64,000 nucleotides of DNA, taken from CAMDTE01 sp964504345 (lineage in GTDB: Bacteria > Bacteroidota > Bacteroidia > Flavobacteriales > Schleiferiaceae). This document shows positions 16,729-24,971 of the stretch, piece after piece. Made by a program: the position numbers and the translations under genes. Numbering within the stretch: position 1 is the stretch's first letter; the number at the start of each line of letters is the position of its first letter. Where the stretch lies: the NCBI GenBank assembly GCA_964504345.1, contig CAZDDX010000002.1, positions 124,001-188,000 on the forward strand, in the 5' to 3' direction. Under the pieces are notes generated by a model that worked only from the letters and a program-made list of their open reading frames with translations, made no database searches and was not told where the DNA came from.

Positions 16729-17713
16729 GAGAACCACAAAGGTACTGCTTTGGCTTGCGATCGCGGGCACGGCTTCCTGCACGAGCGAGTCTGCGTTGGC
16801 TCCGGCGAACGACGCGCCCGCAAGAGCCTCTATTCATCCGGCCTACATTGACTTCTTCGACGCCGAGCCGGCCGAACTGGCGGCCCAATTGCCGCAGCTT
16901 CAAAAGACCTATGCCCCCTTCTTTGAATCCCTCACTCCGGAGCAATTTCTTCGCTTAATCAACGACCCCGAATTGCGCGGTCTGCACGAGGACGCCCTAT
17001 TGGCTTTTCCGGATTCAGCGACACTCGCAAACCAGATTCGCTCCGGATATGCTCGCTACCGAGCCCTGCTTCCCGGGGGGGCGTCGGAACACACGGTACG
17101 CATTTATCCGTTTGTAAGTTTCTTGGATCCAGCCTTCTATCCCCCGCTTGTGGTGGACAGCAGCTATGTTTTTCTGGCGTTGGATCATTATTTGGGAGCA
17201 GATCATCCGGCGTATGCCGCAGACCCCGCTTATTTGGCCTACCAGCGCGAACCCCGTTTTGCCGTGCCGGCGCTCTTTCAGCAACTGGCCGCAGCGCAGG
17301 CGAAACTTCCGGAAAACAGCTACACCCTGTTGGATCAAATGATCTATTGGGGCAAAATTGCATGCTTTGGTGAAGCTTGTTTGGGGGAAACCGCCGCGCC
17401 GGATTTGTTTCCGTACACGCCCGAGCAGTGGAAATTCTGCATGGAACACGAGGCAGACCTTTGGAAGTATTTCATTCAGAGCCGTTTGCTTTATGAAACC
17501 AGCTTGGATGCGGAACGACGGTTCATTCAACCCGCTCCGTTCAGCAAGTTGCAAACCGCCTACGACCAGCAAATCCCCGGCACCATTGGCCGCTGGCTGG
17601 GGTACCGACTGGTTCGGTCGTATTTGGAGGACCACCCGGAAACGGATTGGCGCACCTTTCTGGCCAACACCGACAGTCGTCAAATCCTGGCCGAAAGCGG
17701 CTACCGCCCTTAA
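16727..17713 (+). CDS. gldB: gliding motility lipoprotein GldB
   Basis: GldB is a lipoprotein required for gliding in Flavobacterium; its exact role is unknown. The 328-residue product has a lipoprotein signal (KVLLWLAIAGTASC, Cys18) and then family-like segments: PFVSFLDPAFYPPL, SYVFLALDHYLGADHPAY, LLDQMIYWGKIACFGEA and TIGRWLGYRLVRSYLE. The gene pair gldB-gldC follows here with 20 nt between, and nadE diverges upstream, a neighbourhood I recall from flavobacteria. Start at 16727, within the CATG shared with nadE. Identification rests on both the motif pattern and the linked gldC. Confidence 0.9.
   Translation: MRTTKVLLWLAIAGTASCTSESALAPANDAPARASIHPAYIDFFDAEPAELAAQLPQLQKTYAPFFESLTPEQFLRLINDPELRGLHEDALLAFPDSATLANQIRSGYARYRALLPGGASEHTVRIYPFVSFLDPAFYPPLVVDSSYVFLALDHYLGADHPAYAADPAYLAYQREPRFAVPALFQQLAAAQAKLPENSYTLLDQMIYWGKIACFGEACLGETAAPDLFPYTPEQWKFCMEHEADLWKYFIQSRLLYETSLDAERRFIQPAPFSKLQTAYDQQIPGTIGRWLGYRLVRSYLEDHPETDWRTFLANTDSRQILAESGYRP
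16737..16744 (-). promoter_or_regulatory. -7 promoter element of nadE, inside gldB
   Basis: The minus strand reads TACCTTTG, a full match. It ends 8 nt before the nadE ATG at 16728 and lies inside gldB codons 4-6, mirroring the gldB promoter. Confidence 0.6.
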
Positions 17714-17733
17714 TTCCGAAACCGACCCCCACC

Positions 17734-18060
17734 ATGGCTGAAAATTCAGACATCTACTTGAAAATTGCCCTCGACGAAAACAAGGTGCCTGAAACGATCT
17801 TCTGGACGGCAGAGGACGGCGGAGTGCGCGATGAGCCTGCCAAGGCCGTGATGCTGAGCTTGTGGGACGCACGGAGCAAGGATACGTTGCGCATTGATCT
17901 GTGGACCAAGGACATGGAGCTGGACGACATGAAGCGCTTTTTTCACCAAACGCTGTTGTCCATGGCGGACAGCTACGATCGCGCTACGGACGAGACCGAA
18001 ATGGCCGAGGACCTCAGAGATTTTGCTCGGTACTTTGCGGAGCGACAAAAACTGGGATGA
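17734..18060 (+). CDS. gldC: gliding motility protein GldC
   Basis: Small cytoplasmic protein (108 residues) of the GldC family, accessory to gliding in Flavobacterium. Visible family features are IALDENKVPETIFW near the N-terminus, AKAVMLSLWD, TLRIDLWTKDMELDDMKRF in the middle and DLRDFARYFAE at the end. It has no signal peptide. The ATG at 17734 is 20 nt after gldB; the longer open frame upstream overlaps gldB and adds nothing recognisable. Its last 47 nt overlap the end of engB on the opposite strand. Confidence 0.93.
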   Translation: MAENSDIYLKIALDENKVPETIFWTAEDGGVRDEPAKAVMLSLWDARSKDTLRIDLWTKDMELDDMKRFFHQTLLSMADSYDRATDETEMAEDLRDFARYFAERQKLG

Positions 18061-18718
18061 GTCCTTCCAGGTAGTCCAAGAGGGCTTCCTTCCCTTTTCC
18101 GGTTTCCGCGCTGGTTAGGAAGTGCGGCGGGCATTCTTCCCAGGTTTCCAACAACCGACGTTGGTAGTTTTCTACGGCACGCACTTGTGCCGCCTTGGTC
18201 AATTTGTCTGCCTTTGTAAAGACAATGGCAAAAGGCAATTGCCACTCCGCCAGTTGGGCCATGAAGGCCAAATCCAAGGCCTGAGGATCGTGCCGAACGT
18301 CCACCAATACAAAGGTGCACACCAAATTTTCACGATTGCGGAGGTAGTGCGAAATCATGCGCGAAAAAACCTCGCGCAGCACCTTGCTGACCTTGGCGTA
18401 GCCGTAACCCGGCAAATCCACCAAATACCAGTGACCGTCTTGGATGGAAAAATGATTGATGAGCTGGGTTTTACCCGGACGTTGGCTGACCTTAGCCAGG
18501 TCCTTGTGTCCCACCAACTTATTGATCAGGGAGGATTTACCCACGTTGGAGCGGCCAATGAAGGCAAACTCCGGACGCTTGGGCGGGGGGCATTCTTCCG
18601 TTCGGGAACTGCTCTTGATGAACGTCGCTTTGAGCGACGGAACGATGCGCTTGGGCGCGTTCGGATTTAGCCGATTGCGGGTGTCGCCTGCGGCGCCCCG
18701 TAGGTCTTCTCCAGCCAT
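18014..18718 (-). CDS. engB: ribosome biogenesis GTPase EngB (YihA/YsxC)
   Basis: GTPase needed for assembly of the 50S ribosomal subunit. G motifs in order: G1 GRSNVGKSS, G2 region RPGKTQLINHF, G3 DLPGYGYAKV, G4 TKADKL, G5 TSAETGKG. Length is 234 residues. Homologues begin near the LKATFIKSS segment, but no usable start codon lies there. The ATG at 18718 is the only plausible one; it adds about 28 residues and overlaps the upstream hydrolase gene by 52 nt. Either this species has an N-terminal extension, or a rare start codon is used. It is probably co-transcribed with the hydrolase gene. Confidence 0.93.
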   Translation of the reverse strand: MAGEDLRGAAGDTRNRLNPNAPKRIVPSLKATFIKSSSRTEECPPPKRPEFAFIGRSNVGKSSLINKLVGHKDLAKVSQRPGKTQLINHFSIQDGHWYLVDLPGYGYAKVSKVLREVFSRMISHYLRNRENLVCTFVLVDVRHDPQALDLAFMAQLAEWQLPFAIVFTKADKLTKAAQVRAVENYQRRLLETWEECPPHFLTSAETGKGKEALLDYLEGLIPVFVAPQSTEQNL

Positions 18719-19455
18719 GCGCTCAGCAGCTTATTAAACTGTTCCGGATGCTCCATCATGGGTGCGTGGCCGCACTGGTCGATCCAATGCAATTCCGAGT
18801 TGGGCAACAATTCGTTGAACTTGTCCGCTACCTCTGGCGGGGTGACGGCGTCTTGACGGCCCCAAATGAGGCAGGTAGGCAATGTGAAATTGGGCAAGTC
18901 CTCCGCCATATTGTGGCGAATGGCGCTCTTGGAGATGGCCAAGGTCTTGATGGCCTTCATGCGGTCATTCACAATGGAAAACACCTCGTCCACCAATTCC
19001 TTGGTGACCACTTGCTTTTGGAAAAACACGTCTTTTACGCGTTCTTCAATGTAGGAGTAATCGCCGCGGCGCGGGTAGGAATTGCCCATGGCGCTTTCGT
19101 AAAGGCCGGAAGAACCAAAAAGGACCATGCCCTTGGCAACGCCCGGGTAAAGTTTGTTAAACACCAAGGCGATGTGGCCGCCCAAGGAATTACCCAATAA
19201 AATGGGCGCTTCCAACTTGAGGTGGTCCACAAACTCCTTGACCCACTTGGTTAGGGACTTCACGCCCGTGGTGGCCAACGGAAGCGAGTACAGCGGAAGG
19301 TGCGGCACCAAAACACGGTACCCGTGTTGGCTGAAATACGAAACTTGGTGGTGGAAATTGCTGATGTCGCCCATCAGACCGTGAAGGATCACCAAAGGAC
19401 TTCCGGTTCCTTCCTCCCAGTATTCAAATTCTCCTTCCTGTACAAATTTTTCCAT
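18667..19455 (-). CDS. alpha/beta hydrolase
   Basis: A 262-residue alpha/beta-hydrolase-fold enzyme. The oxyanion segment is HGLMGD, the nucleophile Ser90 is in GNSLGGH, the acid is in IWGRQDAVTP and the catalytic His in QCGHAPMMEHP. It has no signal peptide. Substrate unknown; the family includes many esterases and C-C hydrolases. It is the first gene of a minus-strand unit with engB, divergent from mraZ. Confidence 0.88.
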   Translation of the reverse strand: MEKFVQEGEFEYWEEGTGSPLVILHGLMGDISNFHHQVSYFSQHGYRVLVPHLPLYSLPLATTGVKSLTKWVKEFVDHLKLEAPILLGNSLGGHIALVFNKLYPGVAKGMVLFGSSGLYESAMGNSYPRRGDYSYIEERVKDVFFQKQVVTKELVDEVFSIVNDRMKAIKTLAISKSAIRHNMAEDLPNFTLPTCLIWGRQDAVTPPEVADKFNELLPNSELHWIDQCGHAPMMEHPEQFNKLLSAWLEKTYGAPQATPAIG

Positions 19456-19473
19456 GCGGGGAAATTAATCGGG

Positions 19474-19481
19474 CAAAGATA
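19474..19481 (-). promoter_or_regulatory. -7 promoter element of the hydrolase-engB unit
   Basis: The minus strand reads TATCTTTG, a full match to TAnnTTTG, ending 18 nt before the ATG at 19455. Confidence 0.6.
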
Positions 19482-19638
19482 CGGCGGGAATTTAGAACCG
19501 GTTTTTTAAGTACAGCAAGAGACCTCGGCTTCAGACAACTGAGCGTTGGCTCATGGGATTTAGGACGTTGTTTTTGCCGTACAAAACGAAAAATCCCAAG
19601 AGTGACGGGGTTGCGGGCAATAGGCACGAGCAAATGAA

Positions 19639-19705
19639 GTGGGAAAAGGGGGCGTCGGGTGGGAAAAGTTATTAACAAAGTGGTAGAATGTGGTAAAAAG
19701 TGGGA
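19639..19705 (+). promoter_or_regulatory. MraZ operator: repeated GTGGKA boxes ahead of mraZ
   Basis: Five copies of GTGG(G/T)A lie on the plus strand, starting at 19639, 19659, 19680, 19690 and 19700. The last three are spaced exactly 10 bp apart, each followed by a 4-nt A-rich spacer, so they face one side of the helix. MraZ is known to bind GTGGGA direct repeats with such spacing at its own promoter in E. coli and other bacteria. The block ends 9 nt before the -7 element, a position suited to repression. Confidence 0.85.
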
Positions 19706-19714
19706 GAAGAAACC

Positions 19715-19722
19715 TACTTTTG
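19715..19722 (+). promoter_or_regulatory. -7 promoter element of the mraZ-led dcw unit
   Basis: TACTTTTG matches TAnnTTTG exactly. It ends 23 nt before the mraZ ATG and directly follows the MraZ boxes, which cover the expected -33 region. Confidence 0.65.
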
Positions 19723-19745
19723 AATCAAATTCTGCCCCCTCGGAA

Positions 19746-20219
19746 ATGGTCAACCTCATCGGAGTATACGAGTGCAAGCTGGACGCGAAAGGTCGCGCCC
19801 CGCTGCCTGCTGCGCTGAAGAAGCAGTTGGCCGCATTGGCCGAGGGTGGTTTTGTTTTGAAGCGTTCGGTATTCAGTAAGTGCCTGGAGCTCTATCCCTT
19901 GGAGGAGTGGAACGCTGTCATGGGCCAAGTGGGCCAGCTCAATCGATTTGTTAAGAAGCACGCGGACTTCATCCGCATGTTTACGGCCGGAGTGAAGCCC
20001 GTCGAGTTGGACAATGCCGGCCGCATTCTCATTCCCAAAGACCTGATGACGTTTGCCGGTTTGGGCGAAACATTGGTCTTTGCCTCGGCTCCTTTTGGAC
20101 TGGAAATCTGGGACAAGGAAGCTTACGAAAACGTGGTGCAGGCGTCTGAGGCCGATTTTGGGGCCTTGGCGGAAGAAGTGATGGGGCAATCGAACGAGCG
20201 ACCGAATCATGTATCATGA
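19746..20219 (+). CDS. mraZ: transcriptional regulator MraZ
   Basis: DNA-binding regulator of the division and cell wall cluster, with an AbrB-like double fold. The 157-residue protein has two related halves, each with a D-x-K/A-GR motif: KLDAKGRAPLPAAL at 10-23 and LDNAGRILIPKDL at about 88-100. The ATG at 19746 is chosen because it starts the family sequence MVNLIGVYECKLD just behind the -7 element; the earlier in-frame GTG at 19659 lies inside the operator repeats. The repeats upstream suggest self-repression. The last 11 nt overlap rsmH. Confidence 0.95.
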   Translation: MVNLIGVYECKLDAKGRAPLPAALKKQLAALAEGGFVLKRSVFSKCLELYPLEEWNAVMGQVGQLNRFVKKHADFIRMFTAGVKPVELDNAGRILIPKDLMTFAGLGETLVFASAPFGLEIWDKEAYENVVQASEADFGALAEEVMGQSNERPNHVS

Positions 20220-21114
20220 CCCCGTATTGCTGACGGAATGTATGGACCTGCTTGCGCTTCGGCCGAACGGGACCTATGTAGACGTGACCTTTGGCGGCGG
20301 CGGGCATTCGCGCGCCATCCTGGAGCGCTTGGGGCCTGAGGGGCGCCTATTTGGTTTTGACCAAGATCCCGATGCCGCGGCCAACGCCCCGGAGGATCCT
20401 CGCTTTACCCTCATTCCCGCCAATTTTGAGCACCTGCAGCGCTTTTTGCGCGCCCACAACGTCAAGTTTGTGGACGGGATTTTGGCGGACTTGGGCGTGA
20501 GTTCCCACCAGTTTGACGCCGCCGAACGAGGGTTTTCGCTGCGTGAATCCGGTCCCTTGGACATGCGCATGAACCCCAACGTGGGCATTCCGGTGCGCAC
20601 GTGGTTGGACGGCGTAGAGCCGGGCGATTTGGCGCGTGTGCTGGGTAGGTACGGGGATGTGGTTCAGCCAATGCGGGTGGCGCGCGCCATTTTGGCGGCC
20701 CGCGATGCAGGAAGTTTACTCACTACAGCGGATTTGGTTCGGGTGGTGGAGCCTTTGGCCCCGCGCGGCAAAGGCCACAAAGTACTGGCGCAAGTTTTTC
20801 AGGCTTTGCGCATAGAAATCAACCGCGAGTTGGCTGTTTTGGAGTCCTTGCTGGAGCAAGGATTGGCCGTTTTGGCCGACGGCGGACGGTTTGTGGTGAT
20901 GTCCTACCACAGTTTGGAGGACCGTCGGGTCAAGGTATTCTTTCGCGAAGGCAAGCTCGCGGGCGAGGCAGACCGCGACACCTTCGGCAACCGTCTGGTT
21001 CCCTTTGACTTGATTACGCGAAAGGCCGTGGTGCCCTCCGCTGAAGAGGTTCAACGCAACCCGCGCGCACGCAGTGCCAAGCTGCGCGCTGCTGAAAAAC
21101 GTGCCCAATCATGA
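20209..21114 (+). CDS. rsmH: 16S rRNA (cytosine(1402)-N(4))-methyltransferase RsmH
   Basis: Methylates N4 of C1402 in the decoding centre of 16S rRNA with S-adenosylmethionine. The 301-residue product begins YHDPVLLTECMDLL, with the SAM-binding loop DVTFGGGGHSRAIL at about 25-38. Later family blocks are DGILADLGVSSHQFD, GFSLRESGPLDMRM, VFQALRIEINREL and VVMSYHSLEDRRVK. It starts inside mraZ (11-nt overlap) and ends with an ATGA overlap with ftsL, so these genes are translationally coupled. Confidence 0.97.
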   Translation: MYHDPVLLTECMDLLALRPNGTYVDVTFGGGGHSRAILERLGPEGRLFGFDQDPDAAANAPEDPRFTLIPANFEHLQRFLRAHNVKFVDGILADLGVSSHQFDAAERGFSLRESGPLDMRMNPNVGIPVRTWLDGVEPGDLARVLGRYGDVVQPMRVARAILAARDAGSLLTTADLVRVVEPLAPRGKGHKVLAQVFQALRIEINRELAVLESLLEQGLAVLADGGRFVVMSYHSLEDRRVKVFFREGKLAGEADRDTFGNRLVPFDLITRKAVVPSAEEVQRNPRARSAKLRAAEKRAQS

Positions 21115-21461
21115 GCGCGACAGGAAATCAACCGCCCAAAAAGACGGTTTCTTTTGCGGACTTTGTGCGCGGTTCCATTGTGGGCCACGAACTGGTGCGG
21201 AAAAACATTCCGTTTTTGCTGTACCTCACAGCGCTGGGCCTCTTGGCCATCACCTGTTCCCACCAAACAGACCGCAAGATTCGCGAGATTCAAGAAAAGT
21301 CAGCCCAGCTCAATCGGTTGGAGAGCCACTACTTGGAAACCAAATCTGCCTTGATGCAGTGGGGCCGCGAAAGTCGCATCCAGGAGCGCGCCCAGGAACG
21401 CGGTTTGGTGCCCAGCGGCAAACCGCCCATCAAACTGGAAATTCAACCCACCGATGAGTAA
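21111..21461 (+). CDS. ftsL: FtsL-like cell division protein
   Basis: Small bitopic protein of the divisome, between rsmH and the division transpeptidase, the normal ftsL position. The 116-residue chain has a cytoplasmic N-terminus of about 33 residues, one membrane helix (about 34-52, IPFLLYLTALGLLAITC) and a periplasmic coiled coil (KIREIQEKSAQLNRLES). FtsL sequences are poorly conserved, so the call rests on size, topology and place. It overlaps rsmH by 4 nt (ATGA) and the next gene by 8 nt. Confidence 0.85.
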   Translation: MSATGNQPPKKTVSFADFVRGSIVGHELVRKNIPFLLYLTALGLLAITCSHQTDRKIREIQEKSAQLNRLESHYLETKSALMQWGRESRIQERAQERGLVPSGKPPIKLEIQPTDE

Positions 21462-23484
21462 CGCGCGGGTGCATTCGGCAAAAATGGCAACGCTTTTGTC
21501 CCTGCTGATGGGCATTCTGGCGTTGTTGGTGGTGGGGCAATTGATCCGCATTTCTGTGGTGGACGGTCCGGCCCTTCGCAAAGAACTGGCAGAACAACGC
21601 ATCCAAATTCGTCCGGTTCCCGCCACCCGTGGCAATTTGTATTCCGCCGACGGCCAGTTGCTGGTGACCTCCATGCCCCTTTATGCCCTTTATTGGGATG
21701 CCGCCGTAGTGGACGACGTGCGCTTCAATGCCCACGCCGCCAATGCCGCCGACACGCTGGCACGCGTGTTGGGGCAGCGCACGGCCGGAGCGTGGTTTAG
21801 TTATTTGCGCAAGGCGCATCGAGACGGAAAAAGGTACGTACTGTTGGGCCGCGAGGTGCGCTTCACCGCGATGGAAACCACCACAAAACTGGCCCTCTTT
21901 AAGGGCGCTGGGCACGAAGGTGGAATGATCACCGAAGAAACTCCCAAACGCGTGCGGGCTTTTGACAATTTGGCGGCCCGAACCTTGGGCTACGACCGGG
22001 CCGATGCGCGCGAGGGTTTGGAGGGTCAGTTTTCGGAGACGCTGCGGGGAAAAGACGGCTCGCGCGTAATGCAGCACCTCGGCCGCAACATGTGGAAACC
22101 CATTGAGAACACCTACGCCGTAGAGCCGCACGACGGCCGGGACTTGGTGACCACCTTGGACGTTCGCATGCAAGACATCGCAGACAAAGCGCTGCGGAAA
22201 AAGCTGGACGAAACCCAAGCCGAATACGGAACGGTGATCTTGGTGGAGGCCCACACGGGTAAAATAAGGGCATTGGTTAATTTGGGCAAACTGGAAGGCG
22301 ATTCCGGTTATTCGGAGACCGTGAACTACGCGGTTTGGGCCGCTACAGAGCCGGGCTCCACCTTCAAAGTTGCTGCCTTGCTGGCTGGCTTGGAGGAGGG
22401 TGTGGTGGACACCGCCCAATGGGTGCAAACCGGAGACGGACGGTTGGACCTCTTTCCCGGACGCGCTGCGCCCATTACGGATTCCAAGAAGGGCGGCCAC
22501 GGCAACATCACGGTGGGACATGCCTTGGAGGTATCGTCCAACATTGGAATGGTGAAGGCGCTGTTTCCCCATTTCAGTAAACACCCGGAAGACTTTGCGG
22601 ACCGTCTGTATCAATTTGGATTGGGCGAACGCACCGGCGTTGAATTGCCGGGGGAAAGCAAGCCCCGCATCCCGAAGCCGGGGGACAAAACGTGGTACGG
22701 AAACGTAACCCTCTCCCGCATGTTTTACGGCTACAACGTCTTGGTCACTCCGCTGCAAACCGCAATGTTCTACAATGCACTGGCCAACGGGGGGAAGTTG
22801 CTGAAGCCAATGGTGGTGGAAGAAATCCGGGACCGCGGAACGGTGGTGGAACGGTATGCCCCCACCGTGGTTCATCCGTCCATTTGCGCACAGGAATCCC
22901 GCGCGGTGATGCACCAGCTGTTGGTGCGGGCGGTGCGCCAAGGGACCGGTCGCAAACACGTGTATACGGATTCGTTGTCCATTGCGGGAAAAACGGGCAC
23001 CAACCGGGTGGAATACCGGGATGCGGATGCGGGCGGTTACCACTACCAGGTTTCCTTTGCCGGCTATTTTCCCGCGGAAAATCCCCAGTATACCTGCGTG
23101 GTTTTGCTGTACAAACCCAAAATGGCGGAGCCTTCTGGAGGTGCGTTGGCCGGGCCCGTTTTCCAAGAAGTTGCGTTGGCGGTAAACAAATTGTCTCCGG
23201 CTCCCTACCGCGTGGCGGAGGAGGCGGCCGAGGCCGGATTGGCCGAGGCGGCCGGCCGCCGGATGAAGAAAACCGACGCTCTGGTGGAGCGGGCTGCCCG
23301 TCGCGCAGGCAACGGCATGCTGCCGGACGTGGTGGGCTTGCCGGGGCATCGGGCATTGGCGTTGTTGGAAAATGCCGGATGCCGCGTGCGGGTGCGCGGG
23401 GCCGGTCGGGTTAAAAAACAATCGATCCCTGCGGGCACGCCACTGCGGAGCGTTCGGGGAACCGTTGAATTGGAATTGGGATGA
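21454..23484 (+). CDS. ftsI: division-specific transpeptidase FtsI (PBP) with PASTA domain
   Basis: Class B penicillin-binding protein that crosslinks septal peptidoglycan. It has one N-terminal membrane helix (about residues 13-33), a dimerisation domain beginning near IQIRPVPATRGNLY, and a transpeptidase domain with Ser302 in GSTFK, Ser361-x-Asn363 in SSNIG and Lys513-Thr-Gly in GKTGT. A single C-terminal PASTA domain starts near MLPDVVGLPG (about residue 618). Length 676 residues. PASTA domains are typical of Bacteroidota and Gram-positive division PBPs but absent from E. coli FtsI. It overlaps ftsL by 8 nt and murE by 4 nt. Confidence 0.96.
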   Translation: MSNARVHSAKMATLLSLLMGILALLVVGQLIRISVVDGPALRKELAEQRIQIRPVPATRGNLYSADGQLLVTSMPLYALYWDAAVVDDVRFNAHAANAADTLARVLGQRTAGAWFSYLRKAHRDGKRYVLLGREVRFTAMETTTKLALFKGAGHEGGMITEETPKRVRAFDNLAARTLGYDRADAREGLEGQFSETLRGKDGSRVMQHLGRNMWKPIENTYAVEPHDGRDLVTTLDVRMQDIADKALRKKLDETQAEYGTVILVEAHTGKIRALVNLGKLEGDSGYSETVNYAVWAATEPGSTFKVAALLAGLEEGVVDTAQWVQTGDGRLDLFPGRAAPITDSKKGGHGNITVGHALEVSSNIGMVKALFPHFSKHPEDFADRLYQFGLGERTGVELPGESKPRIPKPGDKTWYGNVTLSRMFYGYNVLVTPLQTAMFYNALANGGKLLKPMVVEEIRDRGTVVERYAPTVVHPSICAQESRAVMHQLLVRAVRQGTGRKHVYTDSLSIAGKTGTNRVEYRDADAGGYHYQVSFAGYFPAENPQYTCVVLLYKPKMAEPSGGALAGPVFQEVALAVNKLSPAPYRVAEEAAEAGLAEAAGRRMKKTDALVERAARRAGNGMLPDVVGLPGHRALALLENAGCRVRVRGAGRVKKQSIPAGTPLRSVRGTVELELG

Positions 23485-24947
23485 AACTGCTGCGCGAACT
23501 CCTTCGGGACCTGAAGATTAAAGCAACTGTTGGCCCCATGCATGCGGCCGTTGCAGGTATTGCGGACAATTCTCGCCACGTGGCCAAGGACTACCTTTTC
23601 GTTGCCATCAAAGGAACCGCCTCGGACGGACACCAGTACATTGAGGCGGCATTGGCAGCGGGCGCTTGTGCCGTGGTGTGCGAAGATTTGCCAGAAGCAC
23701 CGCAAGATCACGTGGCTTGGATCCAGGTAGCTGATGCCTCCGAAGCTTTGGGCTGGCTGGCCTGCAACTGGTACGACCGCCCTTCCGAAAAATTGCAACT
23801 GATTGGCATAACCGGCACCAACGGAAAGACCACCACCGCCACCTTGCTGTACCAATTATTTGCCTCTTTGGACCGCAAAAGCGGCCTGATTTCTACCGTG
23901 GTCAACTGCGTGGCCGGCCGCTGCGAACCGTCGACCCACACCACACCCAATGCTCTGGTGCTGCAAAAACTATTGGCGGAAATGGTGGACGCCGGATGCA
24001 AATACGCCTTCATGGAAGTGAGTTCGCACGGATTGGTGCAGCACCGCGTATCCGGAACCCGCTTTGCTGGGGCGGTCTTCACCAACATCTCCCACGACCA
24101 CCTGGACTACCACGGCACGTTTGACAACTACATCCGCGCGAAGAAATTGTTGTTCGACGGCCTGAAAAAAGACGCCTTCGCTCTGGTGAATGCGGACGAC
24201 AAACACGGAGCCACCATGGTGCTGAACACCAAGGCGCGGGTACACACCTTTGCCTTGCGCAGTCCGTCGGACTACAAAGTAAAACTGCTGGAAAGTCACC
24301 TGACCGGATTGCTGATCACCCTGAATCAGAAGGAATTGTGGGTGCGGCTGATTGGTGCGTTCAACGCCTACAATGTGGCCGCCATCTACGGCGTTGCGGA
24401 CCTGTTGAGCCAAGACGACGAACGGGTACGCACCGCGCTGAGTTCCCTGACGGCACCGGACGGCAGGTTTCAAACGGTACAAAGCGCCACGGGAATCTTG
24501 GGTGTGGTGGACTACGCCCACACGCCGGACGCTCTGGAAAACGTACTCAACACGTTGGCCGAGTTTCGCCAGAACGGCGGTGCGAAAGTCATCACCGTGG
24601 TGGGCTGCGGTGGAGATCGGGACAAAACCAAGCGCCCGGTCATGGCCAAAATTGCCGCGGAAAAAAGCGACGCGGTCGTCTTGACTGCAGACAATCCCCG
24701 CACCGAAGATCCCGCGCAAATTCTGCGCGAAATGGAAGCCGGACTGGACCCCGTTTTGATCCGAAAATCCACCACCCTGCCGGACCGCAAAGAGGCCATA
24801 AAACTGGCCGTACAGCGCGCCCAGCCGGGAGACATTGTTTTGGTGGCCGGTAAAGGGCACGAAACCTACCAGGAAATCCAAGGCGTTCGCCATCCGTTTG
24901 ACGACCGCGCCGTATTGCTGGAAACCTTCCTAATGCTCAACGTTTAA
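23481..24947 (+). CDS. murE: UDP-MurNAc-L-Ala-D-Glu: meso-DAP ligase
   Basis: Adds the third peptide residue to the peptidoglycan precursor. The ATP-binding loop is GITGTNGKTTTA (around residue 112); SSHGLVQHR and FTNISHDHLDYHGT follow. The motif DNPR in TADNPRTEDPAQI is the signature of meso-diaminopimelate-adding enzymes, so the organism has DAP-type peptidoglycan. Length is 488 residues. It overlaps ftsI by 4 nt (ATGA). murF, which often follows murE in other phyla, is not here; mraY comes next after 24 nt. Confidence 0.97.
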   Translation: MKLLRELLRDLKIKATVGPMHAAVAGIADNSRHVAKDYLFVAIKGTASDGHQYIEAALAAGACAVVCEDLPEAPQDHVAWIQVADASEALGWLACNWYDRPSEKLQLIGITGTNGKTTTATLLYQLFASLDRKSGLISTVVNCVAGRCEPSTHTTPNALVLQKLLAEMVDAGCKYAFMEVSSHGLVQHRVSGTRFAGAVFTNISHDHLDYHGTFDNYIRAKKLLFDGLKKDAFALVNADDKHGATMVLNTKARVHTFALRSPSDYKVKLLESHLTGLLITLNQKELWVRLIGAFNAYNVAAIYGVADLLSQDDERVRTALSSLTAPDGRFQTVQSATGILGVVDYAHTPDALENVLNTLAEFRQNGGAKVITVVGCGGDRDKTKRPVMAKIAAEKSDAVVLTADNPRTEDPAQILREMEAGLDPVLIRKSTTLPDRKEAIKLAVQRAQPGDIVLVAGKGHETYQEIQGVRHPFDDRAVLLETFLMLNV

Positions 24948-24971
24948 GCTGCTCTTTAAAGACAACCTGCG

